From an uncultured Brachyspira sp. (GTDB taxonomy: Bacteria; Spirochaetota; Brachyspiria; Brachyspirales; Brachyspiraceae), in assembly GCF_934747485.1 (NCBI RefSeq), contig NZ_CAKVGN010000020.1, forward strand, positions 1-42,338: a stretch of DNA of 42,338 nt, in the 5' to 3' direction. A program made the translations under genes and the position numbers. Shown one piece after another: positions 8,075-17,163 of this stretch. The notes under the pieces are model-generated. The model saw only the letters and a list, made by a program, of their open reading frames with translations. It made no database searches and was not told the DNA's origin. The first letter of the stretch is position 1. The number at the start of each line of letters is the position of its first letter.

Positions 8075-8200
8075 GTTTCAAAATAGACTATTTTTTACAA
8101 AAAGATGTTTCAAAACAGACTACTTAACGTTACAAAATAAACTACTCAACGTTACAAAACAGACTACTATTTATTGTAAACGTTTCAAAATAGACTACTA
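8075..8200 (+). repeat. Five iterons of about 18 bp
   Basis: Direct repeats related to GTTTCAAAAYAGACTACT begin at 8075, 8107, 8129, 8151 and 8182. Copies three and four have GTTACAAAA in place of GTTTCAAAA. Start-to-start spacings are 32, 22, 22 and 31 bp, roughly two or three helical turns, so Rep molecules would bind one DNA face. Iterons beside a rep gene and next to an A/T-rich stretch are the classical plasmid origin layout. Confidence 0.85.
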
Positions 8201-8366
8201 TATTTGTGGTAAAAGAACTATATATTTTTTAATAAATATTATATATAATATTTACAGTTACAGCATAATATAGATATTACTTTATATTATATTAATAATA
8301 TTTTATTATAATAATATAATATAAATATTATATATTACTACAATATTATAATATATAAATTATGCT

Positions 8367-8395
8367 TTGACAAAATTCGAATTCTTTGATATATT
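8367..8395 (+). promoter_or_regulatory. Strong promoter for the rep gene with internal palindrome
   Basis: TTGACA (8367-8372), a 17-nt spacer and TATATT (8390-8395) form a near-consensus promoter. The palindrome AATTCGAATT (8374-8383) occupies the spacer and could bind a repressor such as a Rep dimer. The predicted start (about 8402) falls within the AAAGG Shine-Dalgarno (8401-8405) of the ATG at 8414, so the transcript would have an extremely short leader. Confidence 0.65.
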
Positions 8396-8413
8396 ATTAT
8401 AAAGGTTAGATTT

Positions 8414-9424
8414 ATGAATAAAGCTATATCAAAAAATAAATTTATTAATAATCCTATTAATGCTCCTAGATTAATAGCTAAAGCTGAAACTTTTACAAAA
8501 TATGATATATCGCATGCTCAAAAGTTAGAAATAGAAAAGAAATTAGGTATTTTGAAAGATGAATATTTTAACTTAAATGGTGCCTATCCTTATGTAATAG
8601 ATTTTATAAATTACATGTGTACTTTTTATAAAGATGATAAATATATACACAGAAAAAATAATAATTTAGAAACTCATTATTTAATATATACTTCCAAAAA
8701 TAGTTTTTTTAATGCTACTTTAGGAGAGTTCCAAGAGCAGAGAAAAATATTAGAAGTGGATGTATATAGAACACTTAATAGAATAGATAAAGACGGTATG
8801 CCTGTAAAACCGAAGATATACCCATTGAATGCTACTCATTCTATACATACAGATGCTATAAGATTTAGCATAATAAACAAAGATACTAATTGTCAAATAC
8901 AAAATTTAAAAAATATTAATGGTGAAGTTTATTATTATGCTATTGAATTTTTGAAGCCTATTTGGAATTGTTTATTTGGAGCTAAGGGAACAGAAGGTTA
9001 TATTAGAATACCATCTCAATTGCAGGCAAAAATTGTTCATAGCATCAATAAATATAAAGATAATCCTAAATTCACTAAGTACGGTAATTTTGGAAAATCT
9101 ATAAATTATAGGCAGCTGTTTCTATATTTATGTCTTCATGATAACGGAAAAAGCAGTGAAATAGAATACGATTTTAAAGACATAATAAAAAAATGTTTTA
9201 GACAAAATACTCAATCAAGAGGCGACAGCGTTTTTTTGAAAGATAAATCTAAGGCCTATAACTTTATCAAAAAAGGTTTGGAACTATTTAATCAAATGGG
9301 GCAAGATGGACTTATAGATAAAATTAATGTTATGCCTTATGCTTTAAAAATAAAAAATGATAGTATATTAGTATCATTACACAGAGATAAATCTAATTTG
9401 CCTAATTTTGAAGTCCTTAATTAA
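8414..9424 (+). CDS. Probable plasmid replication initiator (Rep)
   Basis: A 336-residue protein that I do not recognise confidently by motif. It is rich in charged and aromatic residues, has no membrane segment, and looks like a soluble DNA-binding protein. Its role as replication initiator is inferred from position: it is the only long + strand gene of the backbone, lies directly downstream of five iterons and an A/T-rich stretch, and has its own strong promoter with a palindrome. The helicase and primase encoded convergently support a theta-type system in which Rep recruits them. A perfect inverted repeat follows the stop codon. Confidence 0.65.
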   Translation: MNKAISKNKFINNPINAPRLIAKAETFTKYDISHAQKLEIEKKLGILKDEYFNLNGAYPYVIDFINYMCTFYKDDKYIHRKNNNLETHYLIYTSKNSFFNATLGEFQEQRKILEVDVYRTLNRIDKDGMPVKPKIYPLNATHSIHTDAIRFSIINKDTNCQIQNLKNINGEVYYYAIEFLKPIWNCLFGAKGTEGYIRIPSQLQAKIVHSINKYKDNPKFTKYGNFGKSINYRQLFLYLCLHDNGKSSEIEYDFKDIIKKCFRQNTQSRGDSVFLKDKSKAYNFIKKGLELFNQMGQDGLIDKINVMPYALKIKNDSILVSLHRDKSNLPNFEVLN

Positions 9425-9456
9425 GTATTATATTATTATAACAATATAATACTTAA
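9421..9456. terminator. Perfect 14-bp inverted repeat between convergent rep and helicase genes
   Basis: TTAAGTATTATATT (9421-9434) and its exact reverse complement (9443-9456) flank an 8-nt loop and include the rep stop codon. Position suggests a bidirectional terminator. The stem is A/T-rich with only one G-C pair per strand and lacks a clean U-run, so efficiency is uncertain. The rest of the gap to 9529 is nearly pure A/T without other structure I would name. Confidence 0.5.
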
Positions 9457-9529
9457 TTATAATAATATATAATATTATATATATTTTACTATAATAATAT
9501 TATATATTTAATTTTATGTCTCGCTGTTT

Positions 9530-10618
9530 TTAAAAGATAAAATCATCAATACTCTCTTCATTGTAACTTTCTTCATTATTATCAGATATTATCTTTGGTA
9601 TTTTGTATGTATATATGTTGTTATTTTCAAAAAATTTATTGAATGTATAACCTTCTCTCAGACTTGTAAATATCTTGTTTTTTTCTCCATCTTTATTTTT
9701 TACAATATATAATTTAGTGTTATAATTTTCTTGATTGTGAATACTTTCTAAATTAATGCATAAATCAGATATATTTTCTATTTCACTTGTTTCTCTGTAT
9801 CTTATTAATGTATTAATATTGATTTCTTTTGATCTATTAAATTGACTTAAAAGTATCATCATACAATTTAATTTTTTTTGTATGTTTTTTAAATATGAAC
9901 AAATTTTATTTAATCCTTCACGTAAGTTACTGCTGTCATGGTCTATAATTTGCAAGTAATCTATAACAACAATAATTCTAGGCTCTTTAATATTTAGCTT
10001 ACTTGAAGCATTTTGTTTTAATTTTAGTAATTGATTATAAAGATTATATATATTCAATTTTTCAAATATAGCAATACGACTGCTAAATAATATGCTTAAA
10101 GAATCATTTTTATGTTTATTAATTAATTTTGCAAAATCAATAGTATTTTTTCTTTTATTATTGGATATTAATTGTAATATCATCTTTTTTGTTAGAAATG
10201 CTTTACTATCGTCTAAAGAATAAAAAGCAAGTATAGTATTATCATTTTTTTGAAGTATTTCTAAAGCGAGCTGGCTTACAAAAGAAGTTTTTCCTACAGA
10301 GCTTTCTGCTCCTACTGTAATTAAATAGTCTTTTATGAAATCATTTAATACTTCAAATGATGTATTTTCCAAATTATAAGGTTTTATATTGGTTATTGTA
10401 TTTATTAAAGATTCTATTGTATTGTTATTTAATATATTTTCTTCTATATTGAGATTATCTTCATTGAGAATGCTAAATTCTTTTAAAATATTTTTTATTT
10501 CAAGTATAGAGTTATCTATATTATTTTTATTTATTTCATTTAATTTTTCTCTAAGTGAATTAATAAGTTCATTTTTCAAATAATCTTCTTTATCTACAAT
10601 TAAGTCTTTATCAATCAA
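9530..10618 (-). CDS. DnaB-like replicative helicase
   Basis: A 362-residue RecA-fold ATPase of the DnaB helicase type. Walker A GAESSVGKTS is at residues 103-112, Walker B IIVVIDYLQII near 215-225, and ILLSQFNR resembles the DnaB H3/H4 region with RYRETSEIE after it. The N-terminal hundred residues are short and do not clearly match the DnaB N-terminal domain. The start appears to be TTG: its bases overlap the primase stop as TTGA, and GGAGA lies about 7 nt upstream. Together with the primase it gives the plasmid its own fork machinery. Confidence 0.82.
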   Translation of the reverse strand: MIDKDLIVDKEDYLKNELINSLREKLNEINKNNIDNSILEIKNILKEFSILNEDNLNIEENILNNNTIESLINTITNIKPYNLENTSFEVLNDFIKDYLITVGAESSVGKTSFVSQLALEILQKNDNTILAFYSLDDSKAFLTKKMILQLISNNKRKNTIDFAKLINKHKNDSLSILFSSRIAIFEKLNIYNLYNQLLKLKQNASSKLNIKEPRIIVVIDYLQIIDHDSSNLREGLNKICSYLKNIQKKLNCMMILLSQFNRSKEININTLIRYRETSEIENISDLCINLESIHNQENYNTKLYIVKNKDGEKNKIFTSLREGYTFNKFFENNNIYTYKIPKIISDNNEESYNEESIDDFIF

Positions 10619-11835
10619 ATTAATTCTCCGTATTTTTTAATATATTCTTCTTCTGTTAAACATTTTTTATCCATTGTAAGTAAAAGCAATGAATTTTGAA
10701 AATTTTTTTTTGTTTTTATATATCCTAACTCTTTTTTTGTAAATATATAATAATCTAAAATACAAATTTTGTCATTAGGCATTTTAAAATAATTATATTT
10801 TATATTATCTATTTTAAAACTTTTTATATCTGCTTTTACTAATATATCATTAATATCTTTAACATTATTATTAATTGTAAAGTTTTCTATTGAAAAAGCA
10901 CCTTTATAATTGTTCAATTTATATATATCTTTAATTAATCTTTTTCCTGCATCATCATTATCAGAAAAGCTATAAATATTATAATTTTTTAGAAAATCAT
11001 ATTCTTTTAATATATTGCTTTTAGTAGCACCAGACAAAGCAATAGAAACATATCCAAAACGTTCTAATGATAATGCATCTATAACTCCCTCACATATAAT
11101 AACATCTTTATTATTGCCTAATTTATTTATATTATAAATAGAGTCTTTTGCATTTTTGTTAAATAAATACTTGGGTTTTATATCTTCGTCTATAGTGCGT
11201 CCTTGAATAGATAAAATATTATAGCCAGTAGTATCAAAATATGGTATAATAAGTCTATGCCTATAATGAAATAAATATAAGTTATTATATTCTTTATTTT
11301 TTGCTATAATTCCGCTTTTTATCAGATTATCTTCGCTATAGTATTTTAACAATTCGTTTATAATAAATAATTGTTCTTTTTTATCTTTAGGAAGATTTTT
11401 TATTTGATTATCTATAATTTGTTTTTTTATTATGCATCTTTTTTGCAAGTAATCTAAAGCTTCTTTATTATCTAATAATGATAAAAAAGTTTTATAAATA
11501 TTATCAAAATTACAATTATTATTTATAGTTTTTTTTATATTAACTTCTTTTTTATTATATTCTATTTTTTTATAATTATTTCCTGTTATAAACTCAACAG
11601 CTTCATTAAAATTGCAATGTAACATTTCTTTAACTAATTTTATATTGTCTCCGCTAGCTCCGCAGCTGAAGCAATGATAATAATTTTCTTTAATATTAAA
11701 TGATAAACTAGGGTTTGTATCATTATGAAAAGGGCATATTGCTTTATTATTTTTATCTACTTCAAACCCTAAACGTCTTGCTATATCAATAATAGAATAG
11801 TGATTTTTTATATAATTTATATCTAATTTACACAT
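10615..11835 (-). CDS. DnaG-like primase
   Basis: A 406-residue primase. An N-terminal CHC2 zinc ribbon (Cys34, His37, Cys55, Cys58 in CPFHNDTNPS and HCFSCGASGD) is followed by a spacer and a Toprim domain (VIICEGVIDALS near 245 and FSDNDDAGKRL near 290). It makes RNA primers for plasmid replication. It is shorter than chromosomal DnaG (about 600 residues) and lacks an obvious helicase-binding domain, as in many phage and plasmid primases. The ATG has no clear Shine-Dalgarno. A possible -10 TATAAT lies about 40 nt upstream (11874-11879). Confidence 0.88.
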   Translation of the reverse strand: MCKLDINYIKNHYSIIDIARRLGFEVDKNNKAICPFHNDTNPSLSFNIKENYYHCFSCGASGDNIKLVKEMLHCNFNEAVEFITGNNYKKIEYNKKEVNIKKTINNNCNFDNIYKTFLSLLDNKEALDYLQKRCIIKKQIIDNQIKNLPKDKKEQLFIINELLKYYSEDNLIKSGIIAKNKEYNNLYLFHYRHRLIIPYFDTTGYNILSIQGRTIDEDIKPKYLFNKNAKDSIYNINKLGNNKDVIICEGVIDALSLERFGYVSIALSGATKSNILKEYDFLKNYNIYSFSDNDDAGKRLIKDIYKLNNYKGAFSIENFTINNNVKDINDILVKADIKSFKIDNIKYNYFKMPNDKICILDYYIFTKKELGYIKTKKNFQNSLLLLTMDKKCLTEEEYIKKYGELI

Positions 11836-11909
11836 AAATAAGTTTAAAAGTAAGTTTTTGTATATTTATCGAAATTATAATATTTATTTTTCACATAAAT
11901 AAAAATATA

Positions 11910-12734
11910 TTATAATTTAATTAAGTCTTTTATTGATAATTCATCGTGTATGTAAAAATCTGAAGTTATTGCAGTAGAACTATGCCCTAAATATTTACTT
12001 ACAGCCTTTAAGCTTTTATTATCTTTTATAAGTAAATGAGTAGCAAAACTATGTCTTAATGTATGTGGGTGTACTTGTCTTGTTCCTATGGCTTTTAGTC
12101 CTGCCGTATTTACTATTCTATATATATATTGCCTTGTAAAAGGTCTTTTGTTTTTGGTTTCAAATAAATATGTTTTACTTTGAAAAGTGTTTATTATTGT
12201 ATTGTATAATTCTAACTTTAATTTAATTTTTCTTTCTTTATTTCCTTTTCCAATTACAGATACAGACATATAAATAATATTATCTTCAATAGTTTTTTTA
12301 CAATCTTTCTTTTTTATATTAATTAATTCTGAAACTCTTAATCCTGTAGCGTATAATGTTTGTATGATAAGTTTATTTTTTTCATTGGATAATTTTATCA
12401 TTTCATTAATAATCTTTTTAGATACTATTTTTTCTTTAGTTATTGTATTATCTCTTTTAGTTATCTTTATTTCAGAAAAAGCACTGTCTATGATAGCTTT
12501 TTTATTTAAATCTTTTATTTTATATTTAATTAATTTTTTTAAAGCTGCTTTATAAATTGCAATTGTAGCATTCGATTTAGTTTTTTTATTTTCCTTGAGA
12601 AACTTTATAATATTTTCGTAAGTTAGAGAATCATTGCTTTTATAATATTGTCTGATGACATTAGTATATGCTTGTCCAAATACTGTTTCCAAATCAAGTA
12701 TTTGTTTTTTAGTTAACATAAGTGTGCTATTCAT
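11910..12734 (-). CDS. Tyrosine recombinase (XerC/XerD-like integrase)
   Basis: A 274-residue site-specific recombinase. It has a SAM-like core-binding N-terminus and a C-terminal catalytic domain with all expected residues: Arg133 (TGLRVSEL), a lysine in GKGNKERK, His224-x2-Arg227 (HPHTLRHSF), His251 (LGHSS) and the nucleophile Tyr261. In this backbone it most likely resolves plasmid multimers, though mobile-element integration is possible. No att or dif-like site is obvious beside it. The first ATG has no Shine-Dalgarno and lies 6 nt after a -10 box, suggesting a leaderless message. An alternative ATG is five codons in. Confidence 0.9.
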   Translation of the reverse strand: MNSTLMLTKKQILDLETVFGQAYTNVIRQYYKSNDSLTYENIIKFLKENKKTKSNATIAIYKAALKKLIKYKIKDLNKKAIIDSAFSEIKITKRDNTITKEKIVSKKIINEMIKLSNEKNKLIIQTLYATGLRVSELINIKKKDCKKTIEDNIIYMSVSVIGKGNKERKIKLKLELYNTIINTFQSKTYLFETKNKRPFTRQYIYRIVNTAGLKAIGTRQVHPHTLRHSFATHLLIKDNKSLKAVSKYLGHSSTAITSDFYIHDELSIKDLIKL

Positions 12735-12740
12735 GATAAA

Positions 12741-12768
12741 ATTATACGTTTTTTACATATTTTTTCAA
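12741..12768 (-). promoter_or_regulatory. Promoter for the recombinase, probably leaderless
   Basis: On the - strand TTGAAA (12763-12768) is followed after 16 nt by a perfect TATAAT (12741-12746). Transcription should begin about 7 nt further, that is at or next to the A of the ATG at 12734. No purine-rich ribosome-binding site precedes that ATG. Confidence 0.6.
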
Positions 12769-12858
12769 TGTTATCATTTATAAAAAATATATACAAAAGT
12801 TAAGTTATGTATATATTTCGGAAAATAACTATTTTTAATAATAATTTTTATAATTTTT

Positions 12859-13839
12859 TTATATTTCAAGTAAGAAATTGAAATCTTGATAATTAGTTTC
12901 TATATAAGAATCTTTTATAGGCTTTTCTATAGATATAGTTAAAAAATTAAAAAACTTATACACAGTTTGATATTTTCCAGATGGAGAATAACGAGTAAAT
13001 AAAAAAAATAGTTTTTCGTTTATAAATACTTTTTTATATGGTTTATATTTTTGAAATAAATATTTAATTTGTTTTTTATCAGCAACTCTATTTAAATGAT
13101 TAACTATTAATTTAATATCATAATTATTTTTGATTATTTTTATAATCTTTTTTAGTTCATCTATATTTAAAGGTACTGTAATTTTTTTTTCTAATACATG
13201 TTTTTTTAGAAATGGATATCCTTCTTCTATTAGAGATAAAGGATTAAAATATGGCCTGTTAAACTCGCCATTATCATCAAATAAAGCTTTTAATTCTATA
13301 TTATTATCAATCATAAGTTTTGAAAGTCCAAACTCATATTTTTTAATTATATCCATTTTATCTTCTTCTTTTTTTATTTCTGAGATAAAGTTATTAAAGA
13401 AAGAGGTATTAAATATAGTTTTGTCTATTATAATAAAAAAGCTAGTGATATAATCATGTTTTGCTATTTTTAAATCTTTACTAATTGAGATACCGCCAAA
13501 ATTATAATCTTTCATTTTATTTAGTATATTGTCCAAATTAAAGAGAGGTCCGTAACAAGAATCATTACAAAATATTATTTTATCATAGGTTTGTAAAATA
13601 TTATTTTCTTTAGCGTATAAATATCCTCGTTTATAGGAGCCAAAATCATATTCGCCATGTCTGCCATTTATAGTATTTAAGCAATAATTATCAATTTTGT
13701 TTAATTCATTGTCTGGCATATTACAATCAGATACATAAATAATATCTGCTATTTTTTTTAATTCTTTAATATAATAGACTACATAATCATCAATTATATT
13801 ATCTTTATCATACCCTGCAAACACAGCCAATATTTTCAT
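12859..13839 (-). CDS. RgpF-like polysaccharide protein
   Basis: A 326-residue protein of the rhamnan synthesis F (RgpF) family, associated with transfer of rhamnose or other sugars in cell-wall polysaccharide. The family blocks VVYYIKELKKIADIIYVSD, NGRHGEYDFGSYKRGY and CNDSCYGPLFN are near the N-terminus, and RPYFNPLSL near 205. It is the last gene of the rhamnose operon and is closely related to the protein encoded at 16146-17153. The C-terminus (TRYSPSGKYQTVYKFFNFLTISI) is a short variant of a tail found on several unrelated transferases in this window. Confidence 0.82.
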   Translation of the reverse strand: MKILAVFAGYDKDNIIDDYVVYYIKELKKIADIIYVSDCNMPDNELNKIDNYCLNTINGRHGEYDFGSYKRGYLYAKENNILQTYDKIIFCNDSCYGPLFNLDNILNKMKDYNFGGISISKDLKIAKHDYITSFFIIIDKTIFNTSFFNNFISEIKKEEDKMDIIKKYEFGLSKLMIDNNIELKALFDDNGEFNRPYFNPLSLIEEGYPFLKKHVLEKKITVPLNIDELKKIIKIIKNNYDIKLIVNHLNRVADKKQIKYLFQKYKPYKKVFINEKLFFLFTRYSPSGKYQTVYKFFNFLTISIEKPIKDSYIETNYQDFNFLLEI

Positions 13840-13847
13840 TTTTTATT

Positions 13848-16061
13848 CTACCTATAGTTTTTATAAAATTCCAATAATTGTTCATACATAGCTTTTGCTG
13901 ATACTTCATCGACTATATATCCTTTAGTATAATTACTCACTCTTTCAGCAGGAGCTCCTAAATTAAACACTATTATAGGCTTATCCATTAAAATAATTTC
14001 TTCTGTAGTATACGAGAAAGTCTCAGGACATATAGATGTTATTATAAATATATCTATATCATAATAATCTATTTTGTCTACTAAATCATTATGAGTATAT
14101 ATTCCTGTGTTAATGAAGTTTTTAGCTTTTATATCAGAAGTTCCAAATAGATAGAAAATTATATTATCATTTTTAGTAAGGTTTAAAAGTTCTTTTACTA
14201 TATCTTTTCCTTTTGATTCTGCTAATACACCTAAAATACCGACATGTAATTTATCTTTTTTAGTTGAAGTTTTTGCTTTTCTTTTTATCCAATCTACCTT
14301 ATGCGGTATCACTTTAATTTTTTGACTATTTAAATTAGGATATGCTTTCATTATAATATCTTTAGAAGAATTAGAGAATGCTATTATTTCATTTGAGTTA
14401 TTAAGTATTTTTTTAAATAATAATTTGTGAGAATATATATCCATATCTGGTATGCATTCGAGACAAATATTAAAATCTTTAGGTACATTGCAGAAGTATT
14501 GATTTTTATATAATAAATTTACTTTAGGACATATAGAAAAATAATCATGCAATAAAAAAGTTAAATCAGCATTATATTTATTTTTTAATTTTATTATAGT
14601 GTTTACAGAATCATAAATATTAAATCCTATTAAATGATTTATAATTATTTTATTTATTTTAATTATATTTAAAAAATTTAATAAAACATCAATTTCATAA
14701 AAACTATAAAAAATTAGTTCTATATTTATATTTTTGTATTTTATATTTAAAATATATTCTTTATTATTATGTGCTCTAAATTCTTTTATTATAAAATAAA
14801 TCTCATTATCTATATTTTTATCAACTAACTTATTTAAATATAAATTAGTTCCACCGCCCATATTATGAGTGAATATTATATTTTTCTTAATTTGATTTAA
14901 TGGCATTAATTTAAGAATATTTGATATTCTAATTAATTTTAAAGTATCTTTTTTAAAATAATCATCAATCAATGTTTCATATTTAGGATATTTTTTTGTA
15001 AGTATAGAATAATTAGTTTTTAATAATTCTTTTTTTTCTTCTGATAAAAATGAACCTCCATGATTATGATATACAAATAAATTTCCTGCTATTAAATGTT
15101 TATAACCTTTTTCATAACTTCTCATACACCAATCATTTTCTTCCCCATATCCTTTTCCATATATAGTATCAAAATCTCCAACTTCATCAAAAATATTTTT
15201 ATTAATAGCCATACAAAAACCTACTGCAGTTGGTATATTTTGATAGGCATAATTGATAGGTATTTTTTTAAACTCTTCATCTATTGTATTAACATCTAAA
15301 TCAAAAAATAATTTATTATCTTCGCAAAAATTTGGGAAACTGCATATTGTGCCCGAGTTTGTAAATGGAGTAACACTAGCTATATTTCTATTATTAATAA
15401 TTGGATAGATAAGCCTGTTAATCCAATTATTGGGTACTACTACGTCCGAGTTTAATAGTATAAAATGGTTTTTAATGAATTTACAAGCTTTATTTACCGA
15501 TTTGACAAATCCGAGATTTTCTTCATTTTTTATTAAAATTATTTCCTTACAAAAATTATATTCTTTATTTGATAAATTAGATAAAAAAGGATATATATTT
15601 ATATCTGGGCTATTATCATCTACTATTATTAATCTATAATCAATATGTGTAGAATTAAATATAGATTCAAATAATGGTTGTAAATATTGAAATCCGTTAT
15701 AGATAGGTATTATTATATCTATTGGATTTTTTATATTAATAATTGGATTAAAACTGCATTTTGTATATTCTAAATTAAGAATATCTGATATTTTTAATTC
15801 TATAATATTCATAGGTATAAAAAAATTTATATGTATAAATTTTAATAATAGTATTTTAGCATTATAAATACTTTTTTCTTCATTATAATTAAAATAAATC
15901 TTTAATATAAAGAAAGATTTATAAAAATTAGATTTATAATTTTTATTGTTTGTAATAGTATTTTTAAGGAATATAGTAATATTAATTAAATTAAATAATT
16001 TAATTAATAATTTTATGGAATCTTTATCTTCTATGTATTCTAATTTTTTTAGTTTCAACAT
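13848..16061 (-). CDS. Two-domain glycosyltransferase (GT2 plus GT-B/GT4-like)
   Basis: A 737-residue protein. After about 110 residues without recognised motifs, a family-2 domain (about 112-375) shows IDIIIPIYNG, IIVDDNSPD, the metal-site block LLNSDVVVPNNW and GYGEENDWCMRSYEKGY. From about 400 a second domain starts with FTHNMGGGTNLYLNKLV and continues with LHDYFSICP and GILGVLAESKGKDIVKELL, as in GT4 enzymes. It probably adds two successive sugars of the rhamnose-containing glycan on the cytoplasmic side. It has its own promoter upstream (16094-16122). Confidence 0.83.
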   Translation of the reverse strand: MLKLKKLEYIEDKDSIKLLIKLFNLINITIFLKNTITNNKNYKSNFYKSFFILKIYFNYNEEKSIYNAKILLLKFIHINFFIPMNIIELKISDILNLEYTKCSFNPIINIKNPIDIIIPIYNGFQYLQPLFESIFNSTHIDYRLIIVDDNSPDINIYPFLSNLSNKEYNFCKEIILIKNEENLGFVKSVNKACKFIKNHFILLNSDVVVPNNWINRLIYPIINNRNIASVTPFTNSGTICSFPNFCEDNKLFFDLDVNTIDEEFKKIPINYAYQNIPTAVGFCMAINKNIFDEVGDFDTIYGKGYGEENDWCMRSYEKGYKHLIAGNLFVYHNHGGSFLSEEKKELLKTNYSILTKKYPKYETLIDDYFKKDTLKLIRISNILKLMPLNQIKKNIIFTHNMGGGTNLYLNKLVDKNIDNEIYFIIKEFRAHNNKEYILNIKYKNINIELIFYSFYEIDVLLNFLNIIKINKIIINHLIGFNIYDSVNTIIKLKNKYNADLTFLLHDYFSICPKVNLLYKNQYFCNVPKDFNICLECIPDMDIYSHKLLFKKILNNSNEIIAFSNSSKDIIMKAYPNLNSQKIKVIPHKVDWIKRKAKTSTKKDKLHVGILGVLAESKGKDIVKELLNLTKNDNIIFYLFGTSDIKAKNFINTGIYTHNDLVDKIDYYDIDIFIITSICPETFSYTTEEIILMDKPIIVFNLGAPAERVSNYTKGYIVDEVSAKAMYEQLLEFYKNYR

Positions 16062-16093
16062 ATATTTTTTACACTTAATTATTAATTACTATA

Positions 16094-16122
16094 ATTATAT
16101 AATATATTATATTTTTACACAA
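16094..16122 (-). promoter_or_regulatory. Promoter upstream of the two-domain glycosyltransferase
   Basis: On the - strand TTGTGT (16117-16122), a 17-nt spacer and TATAAT (16094-16099) lie about 33 nt before the ATG at 16061, in an 84-bp intergenic gap. This would be an internal promoter within the rhamnose gene cluster. Confidence 0.5.
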
Positions 16123-16145
16123 TTTAAGGTATTAATTTGTATATA

Positions 16146-17153
16146 TTAATATTTTTTTAGTAAAAAATTAAAGTCTTTATATTTATAGTCTATATATGAA
16201 ACGCTTTTTGGAAAATCTATTGTAATTTTTAATTTATTAAAGAAGATAAATGCTATTTGAAATTTTCCTGAAACAGAATATTGACAAGATATATTTATAA
16301 ATTTCTTAGAAAAAACAGAGATTGTTCGTATTTTAAATCTTGGGAATAGATATTTAATAATTTCTTTATTTTCAATAATTCTATTCAAATGATTTACAAT
16401 TAAGTTGATATTATAAGTACTTTCTATTAAGTTGAATATAGTTTTTAAATCATGAATATATAGTTTACAAAATACTAATTCTTTAAAAACAGTTATTTTA
16501 AAGAAAGGGAATCCGCATTTTATTGCTTGAGTAGTATTAAAAAATGGAACATTATTATTATCCGTTTCATTTTCTTTAATATTAGAATCTAAAAAAGATG
16601 CCACGGAAACATTTTCTTTTTTTAGCAAATTTCCTAAACCTATTTCATATTTTTTTACTACTTCCCATTTATCATTTTCTTTTTTAATATTAGATATAAA
16701 GTTATAGAAATATTCAGATAAATATACTTTAGGTTTTAAGCTTAAAAAATAGCTTTGCAAATGCTCATCATTTTCTTTGTCTTTAAAACAATTAAACATA
16801 CCCCAAACATCGGTATTTTTATTTTCCATATTTTGTACGATTTCTTGAAAATTAAAGAAAGGTCCGTAGCATGAATCATTGCAAAGAATCAAATAATCAT
16901 AATTTTGCAGTATATTATTTTCTTTAGCGTATAAATAGCCTCTTTTATAAGAACCGAAATCATATTCTCCATGACGTCCATTAATTAAATAAATACAATA
17001 TTCTGATATTTTTGTTAATTCATTTTCGAGCATATCACAGTCAGCAACATAAATAATATCAGCTATTTTTTTTAGTTCTTTTATGTAATATACTACATAA
17101 TCATCTATAATATTGTCTTTGTCATATCCTGCAAATATAGCTAATCTTTTCAT
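16146..17153 (-). CDS. RgpF-like polysaccharide protein
   Basis: A 335-residue paralogue of the protein at 12859-13839. The first 95 residues are nearly the same (VVYYIKELKKIADIIYVAD, NGRHGEYDFGSYKRGYLYAKENN, CNDSCYGPFFNFQ), then the two diverge. Probably a transferase acting on the rhamnose-containing glycan. It lies 10 bp after rfbB, in the rhamnose operon. The C-terminal CQYSVSGKFQIAFIFFNKLKITI is again the short tail variant. The catalytic mechanism of this family is not evident from the sequence. Confidence 0.82.
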   Translation of the reverse strand: MKRLAIFAGYDKDNIIDDYVVYYIKELKKIADIIYVADCDMLENELTKISEYCIYLINGRHGEYDFGSYKRGYLYAKENNILQNYDYLILCNDSCYGPFFNFQEIVQNMENKNTDVWGMFNCFKDKENDEHLQSYFLSLKPKVYLSEYFYNFISNIKKENDKWEVVKKYEIGLGNLLKKENVSVASFLDSNIKENETDNNNVPFFNTTQAIKCGFPFFKITVFKELVFCKLYIHDLKTIFNLIESTYNINLIVNHLNRIIENKEIIKYLFPRFKIRTISVFSKKFINISCQYSVSGKFQIAFIFFNKLKITIDFPKSVSYIDYKYKDFNFLLKKY

Positions 17154-17163
17154 ATATTAATCT

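Larger units (their letters stand above)
7936..8413. other. Probable replication origin region
   Basis: This 478-bp gap between the divergent parA and rep genes is the longest non-coding stretch. From left to right it holds the parA promoter and operator-like boxes, five iterons (8075-8200), about 160 bp of almost pure A/T (8221-8366) that could be the melting region, and a strong promoter next to the rep start. No gene is convincing here; a 91-codon frame at 7998-8273 crosses the iterons and is rejected. Confidence 0.75.

Noticed and set aside
8075..8200. CRISPR-like array
   Set aside because: The repeats are about 18 bp with spacers of only 4-14 bp and variable copies, they lie next to rep, and no cas genes are present. 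Iterons fit better.
7998..8273. 91-codon + strand frame upstream of rep
   Set aside because: It spans all five iterons and A/T-only DNA, has no Shine-Dalgarno, and its sequence is explained by the repeats.
9457..9529. Short A/T repeats after the rep terminator
   Set aside because: Pure A/T composition gives many chance palindromes, and nothing distinguishes these from background.
13130..13453. Long frames antisense to the polysaccharide genes (such as this + strand one)
   Set aside because: They are hydrophobic, low-complexity mirror images of real genes, lack ribosome-binding sites and have no recognisable motifs.
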